Origin: Frankia sp. AgB1.9
GTDB taxonomy: Bacteria; Actinomycetota; Actinomycetes; Frankiales; Frankiaceae
Direction: 5' to 3'
Assembly (NCBI RefSeq): GCF_016786355.1
Contig: NZ_JADWYX010000016.1
Span: 1 to 64,000 of the forward strand
Length of the DNA stretch: 64,000 bases
A program made the translations under genes and the position numbers. The notes beneath the pieces were generated by a model that was not told the DNA's origin, did not search any database, and saw only the letters and a program-made list of their open reading frames with translations. Below, in pieces: positions 16,168-24,849 of this stretch (position 1 is the first letter of the stretch; each line of letters starts with the position of its first letter).

Positions 16168-16944
16168 ATGGTGGCCGAGCGCCAGGGAGCCCGCGGCGGC
16201 GAGCGTCCCGGGCTTCGCGAGAAGCCGCAGCAGATCGCCGACGAGCTCCGGCGGCTGATCGTCACCGGGGAGCTGGCCGACGGCGAGTCCCTCGGGCACG
16301 AGCCCGACCTCGTCGAGCGGTTCGGCGTCTCCCGCCCGTCGCTGCGTGAGGCGCTGCGCATCCTGGAGGCCGAAGGCCTGATCACCGTCAAGCGCGGTGT
16401 GCTCGGCGGCATCGTCGTGCACCAGCCCAACGGCCGGATGACCGCGCGCACCGCGGCGCTGCTGCTGCAGGCGCGCAACGTACCGCTGGCCGACGTCTAC
16501 GACGCCCGCGGGCTGATCGAGCCCGTCGCCGCCCGGCTGCTCGCCCAGTCCCGGTCCCGCCGGTCCGCGGCGGCCGAGCTGCGCCGGCTCACCGCCGAGC
16601 AGCTCGAGGTCATCGACGACCCCGAGGCCTTCGGCCGGGCCAACTCCGCGTTCCACGCCCGGCTGGTCGAGCTGGCCGGGAACCAGACGCTGAGCATCGT
16701 CGCCGAGATGCTCAGCGAGATCGTCGCGCGCGCCGTCGCGGCCGTCAGCCAGCCGGACGACGGCAAGGACACCGCCGCGACCCGGGCCCGCGGCCTGCGC
16801 TCCCAGGCCCGGCTGGCCGCCCTCGTCGAGGCCGGCGACGCCGCCGCCGCCGAGACCCACTGGGCCGAGCACATGAAGGTCGTGGGACGGGTGCTGGTCG
16901 CGCAACGCGCGAAGACCGTCATCGACCTCATGCAGCACTACTGA
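16168..16944 (+). CDS. FadR-subfamily GntR regulator (FCD domain)
   Basis: 258 residues from the ATG at 16168, because GGAGGAG sits about 8 bases upstream; in-frame ATGs at 16108 and 16150 lack this. Residues ~15-80 are a GntR winged helix (LVERFGVSRPSLREALRILEAEGLI). The rest is an FCD ligand domain with conserved Asp/His (DVYDARGLIE, FHARLVELAGNQ, HWAEHM), which in the family holds a metal and an organic acid. It is the only regulator gene inside the catabolic island and is the natural candidate to bind the repeated ATCTAGAT palindrome. That link is inference. FCD regulators usually respond to an acid or CoA ester of the pathway. Confidence 0.88.
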   Translation: MVAERQGARGGERPGLREKPQQIADELRRLIVTGELADGESLGHEPDLVERFGVSRPSLREALRILEAEGLITVKRGVLGGIVVHQPNGRMTARTAALLLQARNVPLADVYDARGLIEPVAARLLAQSRSRRSAAAELRRLTAEQLEVIDDPEAFGRANSAFHARLVELAGNQTLSIVAEMLSEIVARAVAAVSQPDDGKDTAATRARGLRSQARLAALVEAGDAAAAETHWAEHMKVVGRVLVAQRAKTVIDLMQHY

Positions 16945-16983
16945 GCGGCGCCCCGGCCCGGGACCTCGACTGAACCCGTAGCG

Positions 16984-17015
16984 GGTCCGCGATAAATCTA
17001 GATATATTGCGGACC
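16984..17015. promoter_or_regulatory. island palindrome, site c, inside a 32-bp dyad
   Basis: ATCTAGAT at 16996-17003 is flanked by GGTCCGC (16984-16990) and GCGGACC (17009-17015), perfect inverted 7-mers sharing the same centre. It lies 59 bp before the amidohydrolase start. It is the most elaborate copy and perhaps a high-affinity site. Confidence 0.6.
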
Positions 17016-17073
17016 GACGGGATGGCGCCCGCGGGTGGACCGCGGGCGGCTGGCGGCGGAGGTGTGGCCGATC

Positions 17074-18312
17074 ATGACCATTGCAGTGGACTCCCCGGAA
17101 GCGGGGTCACCGGCGCCCGACTTCCCGGTGTTCGACGTGGACAACCACCTGTACGAGACCGAGGACGCGCTGACCCGGCACCTGCCGGCGGCGCACCGGG
17201 ACCTGTTCCGGTTCGTCGAGCTGAACGGGCGCAAGAAGCTGGTCGTGCGCAGCCTGCTGACCGAGTACATCCCGAACCCGACGTTCGAGGTGGTGGCCCG
17301 GCCCGGCTCGCACATGGCCTTCTACGCCAGCGAGAACCCCGAGGGGAAGTCGCTGCGCGAGCTCGCCGGCAAGCCGATGCGGACCGTTCCGGCGTTCCGG
17401 GAGCCGGCCGCCCGCCTGGCGCTGATGGACGAGCAGGGGCTCGACACCTGCCTGATGTTCCCGACGCTGGCGAGCCTCATCGAGGAGCGGCTGCGTGACG
17501 ACCCGCGGCTCACCGACGTCGCCATCCACGCGTTCAACGAGTGGCTCCACGACGACTGGACCTACGACTACCAGGGCCGCATCTTCGCCACGCCGATCAT
17601 CACCCCGACGACACCGGAGGCCGGTGTGCGGGAGCTGGAGACGGTGCTCGGCCGCGGCGCGAAGGTCGTCCTGATGCGCCCGGCGCCGGTCACCGGCTCG
17701 CGCGGGCCGCGCTCCCCCTTCCTGCCCGAGTTCGACCCGTTCTGGGCCCGGGTCCAGGAGTCCGGGGTCATCGTCGCCCTGCACGCCTCCGACAGCGGCT
17801 ACCAGGAGTACCTCAACACCTGGGAGGGCCGCGACGGGGAGTTCGTCGCGTTCAAGCCCAAGACCTTCGCCTACGTGGCGGACGGTGGTCGCAGCATCCA
17901 GGACACGCTCGCCTCGGCGATCTGCCACGGCATGCTGGACCGCTTCCCCGGGGTACGCCTGGTCAGTGTGGAGAACGGGGGCAGCTGGGTCGGCGTGCTC
18001 GCGAAGAACCTGGAGCTGACCTACAAGAAGATGCCGCAGGAGTTCCAGACCCATCCGCTGGAACTGCTGCGGCGCAACGTGTGGATCAACCCGTTCTGGG
18101 AGGACTCGCTCGACGGCCTGATCGGCCTGATGGGGACCGACCGGGTCTGCTTCGGCTCGGACTACCCGCACGCCGAGGGCCTCGCCGAGCCGCTGTCGTT
18201 CCTGGACCGGATCACCGACCTCCCGCCTGCCGACGTCGAGCGGATCATGTCAACGAACCTCGCCGACCTGCTCGGCGTGACCCGGTCGGCCCCAGCGGCC
18301 GGGACGGCCTGA
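17074..18312 (+). CDS. amidohydrolase-2 family metal-dependent hydrolase/decarboxylase
   Basis: 412 residues from the ATG at 17074 (GGAGGT about 10 bases upstream; a GTG at 17035 is in frame). COG2159-type TIM barrel: it starts FDVDNHLYE, the modified DxH motif, has an internal His (VALHASDSG) and ends with FGSDYPHAEG, where the Asp binds metal. Members include gamma-resorcylate and other non-oxidative decarboxylases and ring-cleavage hydrolases, so a C-C lyase or hydrolase step on the island's substrate is plausible. It is first in a + strand group with the enoyl-CoA hydratase and the ligase downstream, led by site c. Confidence 0.85.
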   Translation: MTIAVDSPEAGSPAPDFPVFDVDNHLYETEDALTRHLPAAHRDLFRFVELNGRKKLVVRSLLTEYIPNPTFEVVARPGSHMAFYASENPEGKSLRELAGKPMRTVPAFREPAARLALMDEQGLDTCLMFPTLASLIEERLRDDPRLTDVAIHAFNEWLHDDWTYDYQGRIFATPIITPTTPEAGVRELETVLGRGAKVVLMRPAPVTGSRGPRSPFLPEFDPFWARVQESGVIVALHASDSGYQEYLNTWEGRDGEFVAFKPKTFAYVADGGRSIQDTLASAICHGMLDRFPGVRLVSVENGGSWVGVLAKNLELTYKKMPQEFQTHPLELLRRNVWINPFWEDSLDGLIGLMGTDRVCFGSDYPHAEGLAEPLSFLDRITDLPPADVERIMSTNLADLLGVTRSAPAAGTA

Positions 18313-18374
18313 CCGCGCCAGCCGACGGCACGGTTCCACGCAGCCCCACCCCTTCACAGCGGGAGGTTCCCGGT

Positions 18375-19178
18375 ATGGGATTCCAGACGATCCAGTACGA
18401 GGTCGCCGACCGCGTCGCGACGATCACCTTCAACCGGCCGGACCGGCTCAATGCGCTGAGCCCCGCCATGATCGGCGAGCTGCGCCAGGCGTACGCCGAC
18501 GCCGAGGCCGACGACGACGTGTGGATCCTGCTGGTGACCGGCAACGGCCGGGCGTTCTGCGCGGGCGCCGACGTCGGCGAGATCCCAGCGGACGGCCGGG
18601 TGATCTACGACGAGCCGTACCTGTCGACGTTCGCGCAGTGGGAGGCGCCGCAGGAGGGCACCCCGCCGTTCCGGTCGATGACGAAGCCGATCCTGACCGC
18701 CGTCAACGGGCTGTGCTGCGGCGCCGGCCTGGACCTCGTCACCACCGGCGACATCGTGATCGCCTCCGACCGGGCCGAGTTCTTCGACCCGCACGTGAGC
18801 ATCGGGCTGGTCGCGGGGCGCGAGACCGTCCGGCTGGCCCGGGCGCTGCCGACCACCGTCGCGCTGCGGATGGCGCTGATGGGCCGTCACGAGCGGATGT
18901 CCGCCCAGCGCGCCTACGAGCTGGGGCTGGTCTCCGAGGTCGTCGAGCACGACCGGCTGCTGGAGCGGGCGCGGGAGATCGCGGCCATCGTCAACCGCAA
19001 CGCCCCGCTGGCCGTGCGCGGCACCCGCCTGGCGATCCGCCGGGGCCTGGACCTGCCGATGTACGAGGCGGAGGTCATGGCCGAGACGTTCCGCGAGCGG
19101 GTCGTGCGCACCGACGACGCCAAGGAGGGCCCGGCTGCGTTCCTCCAGAAGCGCCAGCCGGAGTGGAAGTGCCAGTGA
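18375..19178 (+). CDS. enoyl-CoA hydratase/isomerase family protein
   Basis: 267 residues, ATG with GGGAGG 8 bases upstream. Crotonase fold: first oxyanion motif FCAGADVGE, second CCGAGLDL. At the position of the first catalytic Glu of crotonase the sequence reads DPHVSIG, so a His replaces it, and the second Glu region reads GRETVRL. It may therefore not be a plain hydratase; isomerase, hydrolase or lyase activity is possible. It follows the amidohydrolase by 62 bp on the same strand and is followed by a CoA ligase. Confidence 0.85.
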   Translation: MGFQTIQYEVADRVATITFNRPDRLNALSPAMIGELRQAYADAEADDDVWILLVTGNGRAFCAGADVGEIPADGRVIYDEPYLSTFAQWEAPQEGTPPFRSMTKPILTAVNGLCCGAGLDLVTTGDIVIASDRAEFFDPHVSIGLVAGRETVRLARALPTTVALRMALMGRHERMSAQRAYELGLVSEVVEHDRLLERAREIAAIVNRNAPLAVRGTRLAIRRGLDLPMYEAEVMAETFRERVVRTDDAKEGPAAFLQKRQPEWKCQ

Positions 19179-19269
19179 CCGCGGCGAGCACGGAGATGAC
19201 CATGGCCGACCCGGCAACCATCGACGCGGGCGACCCACGCCGCGGACCCGCCTTAGCCCGGGCCGCCGC

Positions 19270-20991
19270 GTGACCGCCCCCGGCCAGACGGCGACGCCCG
19301 CCGACCCACGCGCGACCCCGCCCGGCCCGCCGACGGACTGGTCCCTGCCGGCACTGCTGGACGTGATCACCGACGCGGCGCCCGACCGGGAGATGCTGGT
19401 CTGGGAGGACGTCCGGCGCACCTACGCCGAGGTCCGCGACCGCACCCGCCGCCTCGGCGCGTTCCTGCGCGGCAGGGGCCTCGGCGCCCACCGCGAGCGG
19501 GCCGAGCTGGAGCGCTGGGAGTGCGGCCAGAGCCCGGTCGCGATCCTGCTGTCCAACTGCCCCGAGTACATCGAGGCGATGGTCGGCGCCTACCGGGCCA
19601 GGGCCGTGCCGTTCAACGTCAACCACCACTACAACGCCGACGAGGTCGCCGCCCTGCTGGCGGCCGTCGGCGCCGAGGCGGTCGTCTACCACCGCCGGCT
19701 GGGCCCGCTGCTCGCCGCGGCCACCCCGCTGGAGGGCCGGCTGCTGCTCGACGTCGACGACGGCTCGGGGGTCGCGCCGCTCGACGGTTCGACGCCGTAC
19801 GAGCAGGCGCTCGCCGGGGTGAGCGATGCCGAGCTCGACGCGCTGCCCACGGCGTCGCCCGACGACCTCTACCTGGTCTGCACTGGCGGCACCACCGGCA
19901 AGCCCAAGGGCGTCCTGTGGCGGCAGGGTGACGTCTACATCGCCGCGATGGGTGGCTTCGAGGGCGCCACGGCCAAGCGGGTCGCCGCGCTCGTCGCCGT
20001 GCCCGGCGGTCCTGGGGGGCCGCGGTCGCGCGGCGGCGTCTGGTTCGCCGTGCCGCCGCTCATGCACGGCGCCGCGCAGTGGACCGCGTTCGCCGGCCTC
20101 GCCCTCGGGGTCACCCTCGTGCTGCACGAGGACAAGACCCCGTTCGACGCCGGCGCGATCCTCGCCCTCGCCGCCCGCGAACGGGTCACCATGATGACCA
20201 TCGTCGGCGATGCCTACGCCCGTCCCCTCGTCGAGGAGCTGCAGGCCAGCTCCCATGACCTGGCCGCGTTGACGAGCCTGAGCACCGGCGGGGCGACGAC
20301 CAGCGCGGCTCTCAAGCACGCGTTCCTGGAGCTGGTCCCGCACCTGACGATCGTCGACGGCTACGGCGCGTCGGAGACCGGCGGCATGGCGTTCGGCGCC
20401 TCGACGCGGGGCGCCGAGACCCGGCAGTTCACCCTCGGCCCGGGCGGGGCCGTCCTGTCCGCCGACCGCTCGCGGTTCCTGGGCACCGACGAGGCCGAGG
20501 TCGGCTGGACGGCCCGCACCGGCCGGGTCCCGCTCGGCTATCTGAACGACGAGGACCGGACGGTGCAGACCTTCCCGATCGTCGACGGCCGGCGGATCAC
20601 CGTCCCCGGCGACCGGGCCCGCTACGAGGCGGACGGCTCCGGGCGGATCGTCATGCTCGGCCGCGACTCGATGGTCGTCAACACCGGCGGGGAGAAGGTG
20701 TTCGTCGAGGAGGTCGAGGAGGCGCTGCGCCGCCACCCGGACATCCTGGACGCCCTGGTCGTCGGGCGGCCCAGCGAGCGGTTCGGCCAGGAGGTCGTCG
20801 CCCTGGTTCAGCTACGCCCCGGCGCGGCGCTGTCGCCCGCCGAGGTCCGGGAGTACGCGGCCCGGTCCGTCGCCCGGTTCAAGGCGCCGCGCGCGGTGCT
20901 GCTGTGCGAGACGATCGGCCGCCACGCCACCGGCAAGGCCGACTACACCTGGGCCAGAAAGGCCGCTCAGGACGCCGTGCCGGCCACCTGA
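19270..20991 (+). CDS. acyl-CoA synthetase (AMP-forming, FadD-like)
   Basis: 573 residues from a GTG at 19270. ANL-superfamily motifs: the phosphate loop CTGGTTGKPKG at 204-214, the acyl/adenylate motif GYGASETGG, and the C-terminal hinge/lysine region with NTGGEKVFVEE and ATGKADY, where the Lys should catalyse adenylation. It activates a carboxylic acid to its CoA thioester using ATP. The start is 91 bp after the hydratase stop. A GC hairpin (21001-21037) after the stop closes this + strand unit. Confidence 0.9.
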   Translation: MTAPGQTATPADPRATPPGPPTDWSLPALLDVITDAAPDREMLVWEDVRRTYAEVRDRTRRLGAFLRGRGLGAHRERAELERWECGQSPVAILLSNCPEYIEAMVGAYRARAVPFNVNHHYNADEVAALLAAVGAEAVVYHRRLGPLLAAATPLEGRLLLDVDDGSGVAPLDGSTPYEQALAGVSDAELDALPTASPDDLYLVCTGGTTGKPKGVLWRQGDVYIAAMGGFEGATAKRVAALVAVPGGPGGPRSRGGVWFAVPPLMHGAAQWTAFAGLALGVTLVLHEDKTPFDAGAILALAARERVTMMTIVGDAYARPLVEELQASSHDLAALTSLSTGGATTSAALKHAFLELVPHLTIVDGYGASETGGMAFGASTRGAETRQFTLGPGGAVLSADRSRFLGTDEAEVGWTARTGRVPLGYLNDEDRTVQTFPIVDGRRITVPGDRARYEADGSGRIVMLGRDSMVVNTGGEKVFVEEVEEALRRHPDILDALVVGRPSERFGQEVVALVQLRPGAALSPAEVREYAARSVARFKAPRAVLLCETIGRHATGKADYTWARKAAQDAVPAT

Positions 20992-21000
20992 CCGGCGACG

Positions 21001-21037
21001 TCGGGCCCCGGGCGGCTGGAAGACCGCCGGGGCCCGA
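21001..21037. terminator. strong bidirectional hairpin between convergent genes
   Basis: Arms 21001-21015 and 21024-21037 pair (TCGGGCCCCGG against CCGGGGCCCGA plus CGG/CCG with one bulge) around CTGGAAGA. It lies 9 bp after the ligase stop and 8 bp before the stop of the opposing hydratase gene, as a shared terminator should. Confidence 0.6.
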
Positions 21038-21044
21038 CACCGGC

Positions 21045-21839
21045 TCAGCGGCCGGTGAAGCGGGGCTCGCGTCGCTCCAGGAACGAGCGGATGCCCTCGC
21101 CCATGTCCTTGGTGGTGTAGGCGATGTGCTGGGAGCGCGCCTCGTCCTCCAGGGCCTGCTCGAAGGTGAGCGAGCCGGCGGCGTCGAGCTGGCGCTTGAT
21201 CAGGCTGAGCGTGGTGGTCGGCCCGTCGGCGAGCCGGCGGCCCCAGGCTCCGGCGACCTTGGGCAGCTCGTCGGCCGGCACGACCTCGTTGATCAGGCCC
21301 CAGTCCAGCGCGTCCTGCGCGCCGAGGATGTCGCCGAAGAACGCGAGCTGCTTGGCCCGGCGCAGGCCGACGTGGCGGGGCAGCGTCCAGGACGTGCCGC
21401 CGTCGAGCGCGAGGCCGCGGCGAGCGAACACCTCGCAGAACCGGGCCCGGTCGCTGGCCAGGACCAGGTCGCAGGCCAGCGCGATCCCGAGCGCCACCCC
21501 GACGCACACGCCGTCGACGACGGCCAGCGTCGGCTTGGGCAGCCGGTGCAGCCGGTTGATGATGTCGCCGACGACCCGCATCTCGTGCAGGATCGCCTGG
21601 CGGCCACGGCCGGTCAGCCCGCTGGTCGCGTCGCTGTTGCCGGACAGGTCGGCGCCGGAGGAGAAGTTCCCACCCGCGCCGGTCAGCACCAGCGCGCGGT
21701 CGTCCGGGTTCGTGGTGACCTCGGTCAGCACCCGGTCGAGGTCGGCCCAGCTCTCGGCGTTCAGCGCGTTCTTCTTCTCCGGGCGGTTGAACGTGACGGT
21801 GACCAGACCGTCCTGGCGTTCAACGAGCGTCGCCGCCAT
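21045..21839 (-). CDS. enoyl-CoA hydratase/isomerase, PaaG-like
   Basis: 264 residues; ATG with GGGAGG 4-5 bases upstream. Oxyanion motifs FSSGADLSG and CVGVALGIAL. The acid segment EVFARRGLALDGGTSW has the Asp placed as in PaaG/PaaB-type ring-enoyl-CoA isomerases rather than the two Glu of hydratases, so isomerisation of a double bond or epoxide is likely. C-terminal RREPRFTGR is the usual tail. Divergent from the acyl-CoA dehydrogenase at 21932; both probably share palindrome site d. Confidence 0.87.
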   Translation of the reverse strand: MAATLVERQDGLVTVTFNRPEKKNALNAESWADLDRVLTEVTTNPDDRALVLTGAGGNFSSGADLSGNSDATSGLTGRGRQAILHEMRVVGDIINRLHRLPKPTLAVVDGVCVGVALGIALACDLVLASDRARFCEVFARRGLALDGGTSWTLPRHVGLRRAKQLAFFGDILGAQDALDWGLINEVVPADELPKVAGAWGRRLADGPTTTLSLIKRQLDAAGSLTFEQALEDEARSQHIAYTTKDMGEGIRSFLERREPRFTGR

Positions 21840-21890
21840 CGAGCCTCCCTCTGTTCGGCCCTGGCGCTAGTATCGAGGGCGTCCTCTTAG

Positions 21891-21900
21891 TATCTAGATA
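21891..21900. promoter_or_regulatory. island palindrome, site d (TATCTAGATA)
   Basis: A perfect 10-bp palindrome followed by TTTC. It is 52 bp from the start of the leftward hydratase/isomerase and 32 bp from the start of the rightward acyl-CoA dehydrogenase. Confidence 0.6.
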
Positions 21901-21931
21901 TTTCAAAGATCACGTGCAAGGGGTGGCGCCG

Positions 21932-23242
21932 ATGAGCACGGCTTTCTCCAGCAGCGCCGCGGGCGAGGCGGACCTCGGGTTCGACCTGCGGGCCGAGGTC
22001 ACGGCCTGGCTGCACGAGAACTGGGACCCCGAGCTGTCGGTCGAGCAGTGGTGGCAGCTGGTCGCGGCGGGCGGCTGGTCGGCGCCTCATCTGTCCCCGG
22101 AGCAGGGCGGCCGGGGCCTGCCCCAGCGGACCGGCAAGACGGTGCGGTCCGCGTTCGCCGCGTTCGGCGCCCTGCAGCCGCCTGGCGGCCTCGGCCTGCT
22201 GATGGCGGCGCCGACCATCCTCACGTTGGGGACGCCGGAGCAGATCGCCCGGCACGTGCCGCCGATCCTGGACGGCCGCAGCGGCTGGTGCCAGCTGTTC
22301 TCCGAGCCGGGAGCCGGGTCCGACCTGGCCGGGCTCACCACCCGGGCCGAGCGCGACGGCGACCGGTGGGTGATCAACGGCCAGAAGGTCTGGAGCAGCG
22401 GGGCGCGCGAGGCCGACTACGGCATGCTGCTGGCCAGGACCAACTTCGACGTGCCCAAGCACGCCGGCATCTCCTGGTTCGCCTTCAAGCTCGACCAGCC
22501 CGGCGTCACGATCCGCCCGCTGCGGGAGATGACCGGCGACGCCGTCTTCAACGAGGTCTTCTTCGACGACGCGATCGTCCTGAACGAGGACCTGGTCGGC
22601 GGCGAGGGCAACGGCTGGATGGCGGCGAACACGACGCTGCACTTCGAGCGGACCGGGATCGGCGCCGGCGGGGCGCATGCGGGCTTCCCGACGCCCGGCC
22701 CGAACGGCGGGATCCTCGGGATGACAGCCGGCGACGCCGCGAAGCTGCGCGCGCCCGAGGGCCTCACCGTCACCCTCGCCGACCTGGTGGAACTGGCCAA
22801 GGAGCACGGCCGGGCCGACGACCCGGCCATCCGCCAGAAGCTGGCCCGCCTGTACTCCTACCAGCAGATCGGCCAGTGGAACGCGGCCCGCGCCAAGGCC
22901 GAGACCGCCGCCGGTGACGCCGCCGCCGGCACGGCCATCGCCAGCACCGGCAAGATCGCCCAGACCCGGATCACCAAGCTCGCCGCCGAGATCGGCCTGG
23001 ACGTCCTCGAGGCGGGCGGCCTGCTCGCCGGGGCCGACGCGGCGGACGAGGGCAAGTTCAGCAACGCGTTCCTGTTCGCCCGGGCCTCCTCGATCTACGG
23101 CGGCACCGACGAGATCCAGCGCAACATCGCGGCGGAACGCGTCCTCGGCCTCCCCCGCGAGCCCAGCCCCGACCGCGGCCGCCCCTACCGCGAGGTCCTG
23201 CGCGGCCGGGCCACCCGGGATGACGCCGCGCCGGCCGGCTAG
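21932..23242 (+). CDS. acyl-CoA dehydrogenase, large-subunit type
   Basis: 436 residues from the ATG at 21932 (AAGGGG about 9 bases upstream; a GTG at 21914 is in frame). FAD and substrate motifs: QLFSEPGAGSDLAGL, WVINGQKVWSSGA, and the C-terminal IYGGTDEIQRNIAAERVLGLP. The middle carries an insertion (about residues 235-275). This layout resembles the larger partner of heteromeric steroid-type dehydrogenases such as FadE26/FadE29 in mycobacteria. It should introduce an alpha-beta double bond into an acyl-CoA. The dehydrogenase at 23623 may be its partner; the two are convergent across a 380-bp gap. Confidence 0.88.
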   Translation: MSTAFSSSAAGEADLGFDLRAEVTAWLHENWDPELSVEQWWQLVAAGGWSAPHLSPEQGGRGLPQRTGKTVRSAFAAFGALQPPGGLGLLMAAPTILTLGTPEQIARHVPPILDGRSGWCQLFSEPGAGSDLAGLTTRAERDGDRWVINGQKVWSSGAREADYGMLLARTNFDVPKHAGISWFAFKLDQPGVTIRPLREMTGDAVFNEVFFDDAIVLNEDLVGGEGNGWMAANTTLHFERTGIGAGGAHAGFPTPGPNGGILGMTAGDAAKLRAPEGLTVTLADLVELAKEHGRADDPAIRQKLARLYSYQQIGQWNAARAKAETAAGDAAAGTAIASTGKIAQTRITKLAAEIGLDVLEAGGLLAGADAADEGKFSNAFLFARASSIYGGTDEIQRNIAAERVLGLPREPSPDRGRPYREVLRGRATRDDAAPAG

Positions 23243-23622
23243 CGCCAGTTCCGACAAGGTTCGGGCGAGCAGAGCAGCCCGGTCCTACCTCCCGGCCCGT
23301 CAGAAGACGCGTGCCGACGACCTGAAGCAGGGCTCAACGGAGCCGGGACCCGTGATGCTGGCCATCGGCCCCCATCACGGGCCCAGTACCGCGCCCGGCG
23401 TCGGCCCGCTGGCTTGATCGCCGTTTTGGCCCTCACATGGTCACAAAACCACTGCGGTTACAGCCACCCGAGGGCGCAAACGGCGATCTTGCCGGCCTCG
23501 GGCCGAGGTCAACCGCCGCGCCGTTGTCACGGCGGCCCTGGCCGGAGGATGCGCACCGCCAGGGCCGTCGCGGCATGGGATGAAGTAGATAAAACTCTCC
23601 CGGCCGGACCCGTCCAGGCGGG
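23243..23622. other. 380-bp gap between convergent acyl-CoA dehydrogenase genes
   Basis: No coding signal was accepted. It holds copy 1 of the 73-bp inverted-repeat element (23416-23488). The remainder shows nothing recognisable beyond a small AT-richer patch near 23585. Confidence 0.6.
23416..23488. repeat. 73-bp inverted-repeat element, copy 1
   Basis: It begins GATCGCCGTTTTGGCCCT and ends AGGGCGCAAACGGCGATC; the arms are near-perfect inverted repeats. The same 73-bp length and the same arms recur at 57340 and 62892. No ORF inside. It could be a MITE or REP-like element, or act as a bidirectional terminator for the two convergent genes. Confidence 0.8.
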
Positions 23623-24771
23623 TTACACGCCGATGCTGGTGGCCAACCGGTCGCGCCAGAGGGCTGGATCGCCGAAGAGCAGCTCGTCGGACTTGGCCCG
23701 GCGGAAGTACAGGTGGGCGGAGTGCTCCCAGGTGAAGCCGATGCCGCCGTGGACCTGGATGTTGTCGGCCGCGACCTGGGTGTAGGCCTCCGAGCAGTAG
23801 GCCTTCGCGACGGCGGCGATCTTGGCCAGCTCGTCCGCACTCTCGTCGCCCGCCGTGGCCCCGGCCGCGCACCAGGCCGCGTAGTAGGCGGCCGACCGCG
23901 CCGACTCCACCTCCAGCAGCATGTCGGCGCACCGGTGTTTCACCGCCTGGAAGCTGCCGATCTGGCGGCCGAACTGGACCCGGTCCTTGGCGTACTGAAC
24001 CGCCATGTTCAGGGCGACCTCGGCGCCGCCGGCCTGCTCGGCGGCCAGGGCGACGGCCGCCAGGTTCAGCACGTGCTCGATCACCGGCCAGCCCGCGCCG
24101 TCCTCGCCGACCAGGGTGGCCGGCACGCCCGCGAGCTCGACGCGAGCCAGTCGGCGGGTCTGGTCCAGCGTCGCCAAAGGCGCGCGGGTCAGGCCGACAG
24201 CGTCACCCGGGACGGCGAACAGCGACACCCCCGCCGCCGTACGCGCGGCGACCAGCAGCAGATCCGCCGTATGGCCGTCCAGCACGTAGGACTTCGTGCC
24301 GGTCAGCGTCCAGCCGTCACCCGACCGCGCCGCGACGGCGGTGATGCCGCTGGCGTCCCAACGGCCGTTCTCCTCGGCGAAGGCGAGCGTCGCGATGGTC
24401 TCGCCGGCCGCGATTCCGGGCAGCCAGGCCTTCTGCGCCCCGGCATCCCCGGAGCGCAGCAGCGTCCCGACGGCCAGCACCGCCGTCGACAGGTACGGCG
24501 CGCACAGCAGGCGCCGCCCCATCTCCTCGGCGACGATCGCGACCTCCACGAAGGAAGCGCCGGCGCCGCCGAACTCCTCCGGGATCGCGAGACCCACCAG
24601 GTCCAGCTCGCCGGCCAGCTGCGCCCAGACCGCGGGGTCGTAGCCCGCCCGGGTCTCCATCAGGCGGCGCACCTCGGGCTCCGGGGCGGCGTGCTCCAGG
24701 AACGCGCGTACGGTCCGGCGCAGCTCCCGCTGCTCCTCGGTAAAGGCAAACGGCTTCTCGGCCATCTCCAT
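23623..24771 (-). CDS. acyl-CoA dehydrogenase, small-subunit type
   Basis: 382 residues from the ATG at 24771 (AGAAGGG just upstream; ATG at 24765 and 24786 also in frame). N-terminal helical domain, a middle domain with LAFAEENGRWDASG and LTGTKSYVLDG, and a C-terminal domain with RVQFGRQIGSFQAVKHRCAD and VHGGIGFTWEHSAHLYFRR. It lacks the SEPGAGSD segment and the EGTxE-type Glu of the large-subunit type, as in FadE27/FadE28-type partners. A heteromer with the product of 21932 is my inference. Island palindrome site e is 52 bp upstream. Confidence 0.87.
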   Translation of the reverse strand: MEMAEKPFAFTEEQRELRRTVRAFLEHAAPEPEVRRLMETRAGYDPAVWAQLAGELDLVGLAIPEEFGGAGASFVEVAIVAEEMGRRLLCAPYLSTAVLAVGTLLRSGDAGAQKAWLPGIAAGETIATLAFAEENGRWDASGITAVAARSGDGWTLTGTKSYVLDGHTADLLLVAARTAAGVSLFAVPGDAVGLTRAPLATLDQTRRLARVELAGVPATLVGEDGAGWPVIEHVLNLAAVALAAEQAGGAEVALNMAVQYAKDRVQFGRQIGSFQAVKHRCADMLLEVESARSAAYYAAWCAAGATAGDESADELAKIAAVAKAYCSEAYTQVAADNIQVHGGIGFTWEHSAHLYFRRAKSDELLFGDPALWRDRLATSIGV

Positions 24772-24822
24772 CGCCCTTCTCGTCACGCGCGCCCAGCCCG
24801 GCGAGCCGTCGCCTCGTAGGTT

Positions 24823-24834
24823 ATATCTAGATAT
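24823..24834. promoter_or_regulatory. island palindrome, site e (ATATCTAGATAT)
   Basis: A perfect 12-bp palindrome, the best copy in the window, 52 bp upstream of the leftward acyl-CoA dehydrogenase and 16 bp past the stop of the amidohydrolase at 24850. Confidence 0.65.
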
Positions 24835-24849
24835 TTCGGCCGCGGCGGG

